NCBI GenBank assembly: GCA_019637115.1
Contig: JAHBWH010000032.1
Span: 1-57,266 of the forward strand
Reading direction: 5' to 3'
Source: Myxococcales bacterium
Lineage (GTDB): Bacteria > Myxococcota_A > Polyangia > Polyangiales > Houyiibacteriaceae
DNA length: 57,266 nucleotides
Both the position numbers and the translations under genes were made by a program. Positions 55,305-57,266 of the stretch are shown here, piece by piece. Under the pieces are notes generated by a model. It was not told the DNA's origin. It saw nothing but the letters and a program-made list of their open reading frames with translations, and did not search any database. Every line of letters starts with the position of its first letter. The stretch's first letter is position 1.

Positions 55305-56678
55305 ATGCGAAACGCCGTTCGTGTGCTCGTGATGCCCATCGTCGCCCTGGTCGCGTGTGGCGGGGATGACCCGCCGCCGGTCGACGGCGGCGCCCACGAC
55401 GGCGGGTCGGGCGCGCTCGAGGCGCTGGCCGACGGTTGGTGTCCGCAGGAGGCCGCGCGCTTCTGCGCGGCGGCCGAGGCTTGCGGCTGCGAGGCGATCC
55501 CGGAGTTCGGGGCACGCGCCGCGTGCCTGAGCCGCGCCGAGCGGGGGTGCCGAGACCGCCTCGCGAGCTTCGCCAGCGCGGTCGCGGCCGGCGCCCTCGA
55601 GGTCGCCCCGGCGGTCCCCGACGGCTGCGCGGCCGCGTACGAAGCGGCGCTCGCGCGCTGCCACCTCCCGGAGCCCGACCTCTTCGCCGTCGCGTGTCCG
55701 CTCGTCTGGCCGCGGGGGGCGAGCCGCGACCTGCCGGGCCCGGGCGCGACGTGCTTCGAGGGCCTCTGCGCGCCGGACGCGCGATGCGGCGACGAGGGCC
55801 GCTGCGCCGTCCCGGTCTCGGGCGGTGCGTGCACCATCCACGAGGCCTGCCCGGCCGGGGAGCGATGCGGCGACGCGGGCACCTGCCGACCGCTGCTTCT
55901 CGAAGGTAACGGCGCTAGCTGCGGGGGCCCGAGCGACTGCGCGGGCGATCTCCTCTGCCTCGCGTCGTCTCGCCGCGAGTGCCAGCCGAAGGTCGCGGGC
56001 GGCGAGTGCACCGGCGACGAAGCCTGCGTCGAGGGCGAATATTGCGGCGCCGACGGCCGCTGCGTCGCCGCGCCGACCGCCGGCCAGCCCTGCGGCAACG
56101 GCGTCGCCTGCGCCGAGGGCCTCGCCTGCCGCTTCTCGGGCGAGGACGAGGGCACCTGCCAACCGGAGCCTGGGGAGGGCGAGCCCTGCGCGCTCGGGAC
56201 CTTCGGTCCGGTCGTCTGTGCGCCCGGCCTCGCGTGCCTCGACTGCACCGAGCCGCCCTGCCGCGACCGACGCTGCGGTCCGCCGCCGGGCGACGGGCAG
56301 CCCTGCGCCGCCGGCGACGTGCGCTGCGCCGAGGGCCTCGCGTGCCACGTCGAGGGTGAGGCCAGCGTCTGTCGCCCACCCGTAGCGGCGGGTGAGTCGT
56401 GCGGGCTCGACGAGAGCTGCGCGACCGGTCTCTACTGCGACTTCCGCGAAGGCCGCTGCGCGCCCTGGTTCGCACCCGGCACCACGTGTCGCGACGGAAA
56501 CGAGTGCGGCGACGGAGGCGCTTGCGTCCCCGACGACGCCGGGGCCTTCCGCTGCGTCCCCCGCCCGACGCGCGGCGAGGCGTGTTTCCTCGACACCTGC
56601 GCCCCTGGCCTCGTCTGCCGCTCACCGCACGAGGCGGGCGCCTGCGCGCCCCCGATGTGCGCGGCCCACCGGTTCTGA
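55305..56678 (+). CDS. Cys-rich lipoprotein
   Basis: The product has 457 residues from ATG 55305, with lipobox VALVAC followed by GGDDPPP, an Asp/Gly linker and a helical Cys-containing domain at about 35-130 (EEAARFCAAAEACGCE-like region). From about 145 there are repeated short Cys modules of the C.P....G..C....C type (CGNGVACAEGLACRF, CAAGDVRCAEGLACHV, CGLDESCATGLYCDF). It is probably surface-anchored; no catalytic motif. Its Cys-module style resembles the lipoprotein at the left edge, but the repeat units differ. Confidence 0.8.
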   Translation: MRNAVRVLVMPIVALVACGGDDPPPVDGGAHDGGSGALEALADGWCPQEAARFCAAAEACGCEAIPEFGARAACLSRAERGCRDRLASFASAVAAGALEVAPAVPDGCAAAYEAALARCHLPEPDLFAVACPLVWPRGASRDLPGPGATCFEGLCAPDARCGDEGRCAVPVSGGACTIHEACPAGERCGDAGTCRPLLLEGNGASCGGPSDCAGDLLCLASSRRECQPKVAGGECTGDEACVEGEYCGADGRCVAAPTAGQPCGNGVACAEGLACRFSGEDEGTCQPEPGEGEPCALGTFGPVVCAPGLACLDCTEPPCRDRRCGPPPGDGQPCAAGDVRCAEGLACHVEGEASVCRPPVAAGESCGLDESCATGLYCDFREGRCAPWFAPGTTCRDGNECGDGGACVPDDAGAFRCVPRPTRGEACFLDTCAPGLVCRSPHEAGACAPPMCAAHRF

Positions 56679-56746
56679 CCCGGCTGGATCGGCCGCTCGA
56701 GGATGTGGCTGGCCGACGCGAAGCCGGCCTGGTCGTGGGGCCTCCG

Positions 56747-56807
56747 CGTCCGTGTTGCGCGTCCGTGTTGCGCGTCCGTGTTGCGCGTCCGTGTTGCGCG
56801 TCCGTGC
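56747..56807. repeat. 13 bp repeats downstream of Cys-rich lipoprotein gene
   Basis: Four identical units GCGTCCGTGTTGC start at 56747, 56760, 56773 and 56786, with a partial fifth ending at 56807. They lie in the 230-base gap between two convergent genes. No gene or clear hairpin is seen in the rest of the gap. Confidence 0.93.
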
Positions 56808-56908
56808 AGCCTCCTCGAGCAAGTTCTCGAGGCGGTGCCCCGTGGCTTCGCGAAGGGCCGCCCTCGTCGACTTCAGGGCGCTTTCTCACCTACGAGCGCA
56901 CGATGGCG

Positions 56909-57266
56909 TCATGCCGTCGGCTCGAGGCGCTCGCGCCCTTCGACGATGAGGATCGGCGTTCGCCCGAGCTCCCACCGCAGGTTCGGGGCCTCGCCGCGGA
57001 TGCGCAGGCGCCCCTCGTGCTCGCCCTCGAGGTGGCAGAAGTCGCATGGGCTCGTGAGGTTCTCGGGGGCGTCGTCGCCCTGGTGCGCGCGGTACTTCAC
57101 GTGGTGGCAGGTCACGTTGCGGCTCGTGCAGACCGGGCTCGTGCAGCACATCCGGTCGCGGACGTGGATGTCGTGGTACTTCCGCTCGCGCGAGATCTGC
57201 GGAAGCGCCACGTGGAAGAGGGCGGTCGCCGCGAAGCGCAAGAAGCCGCTGGAGCCGCCGGGCAGA
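56909..57266 (-). CDS. HNH endonuclease, N-terminus beyond window
   Basis: The frame is open through the right edge, so the N-terminus is missing; 118 codons and the stop are visible. The HNH fold is recognisable: CCTSPVC, a Cys-containing knuckle, then TSRNVTCHHVKYRAHQGDD (HH motif), APENLTSPCDFCHLEGEHEG (Asn, Cys-x-x-Cys-His). This C-terminal HNH block with CxxC pairs is widespread in myxobacterial genomes, often repeated in paralogues. Substrate is unknown; it could be part of a restriction, homing or toxin-type protein. Confidence 0.8.
   Translation of the reverse strand, partial: LPGGSSGFLRFAATALFHVALPQISRERKYHDIHVRDRMCCTSPVCTSRNVTCHHVKYRAHQGDDAPENLTSPCDFCHLEGEHEGRLRIRGEAPNLRWELGRTPILIVEGRERLEPTA

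Noticed and set aside
56886-57149. Second leftward frame over the HNH gene
   Set aside because: The frame ending at 56909 contains the Cys pairs and HH/N/H residues of the HNH fold; this one does not.

Overview
The window is about 70% GC, gene-dense and almost entirely chromosomal in character. Myxo-CTERM-like C-terminal anchors (6861-8147, 38618-41983), many secreted Cys-rich lipoproteins, MopE-type and IgGFc-binding-type modules, several Ser/Thr kinases with FHA and PP2C partners, and frequent GTG starts point to a myxobacterium (Myxococcota), probably of the Polyangiales/Sandaracinaceae type. This is inferred from gene content only. I see no rRNA, tRNA, CRISPR array, transposase or prophage.

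Layout. 1-3940: a Cys-rich repeat lipoprotein (cut by the left edge) divergent from a TPR protein with a Ser/Glu tract. 4057-5879: a RegB/RegA-type redox two-component pair. 5917-13734: an MbnP-like copper lipoprotein, an Asp-box propeller with a Myxo-CTERM-like tail, a TPR-PEGA/MopE lipoprotein operon and a propeller-dihaem cytochrome lipoprotein. 14287-16841: a broken STAND-TPR regulator. 17038-25220: a lipoprotein, Uup ABC-F ATPase, an alpha/beta hydrolase behind a TerB-PPP phosphatase fusion, a small membrane protein and an SDR lacking its catalytic Tyr. 25454-35578: a VWA lipoprotein, then a phospho-signalling block (helical partner plus kinase, convergent with zinc-ribbon/FHA, PP2C and FHA/pseudo-trypsin genes). 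35793-38363: an acidic small protein, a TPR lipoprotein and threonine aldolase. 38618-41983: a large Ig-repeat surface protein. 42260-46016: an ABC ATPase, an FtsX-type permease with a roughly 155-residue His-rich insert, and a DUF3299-like protein, the best candidate here for an under-described system (metal handling). 46089-49609: purE-purK, an HD-GYP response regulator and yidD. 50087-57266: a SNF2 helicase, a Ser/Thr kinase, a Cys-rich lipoprotein and a partial HNH endonuclease.

A second theme is repeat biology. Gaps between genes, and some coding regions, carry short tandem arrays (6, 13, 15, 23, 28 and about 34 bp units). Several begin inside the last codons of a gene and copy its stop codon. 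Two long hexamer fields lie between convergent genes. They explain many long spurious reading frames in the window.
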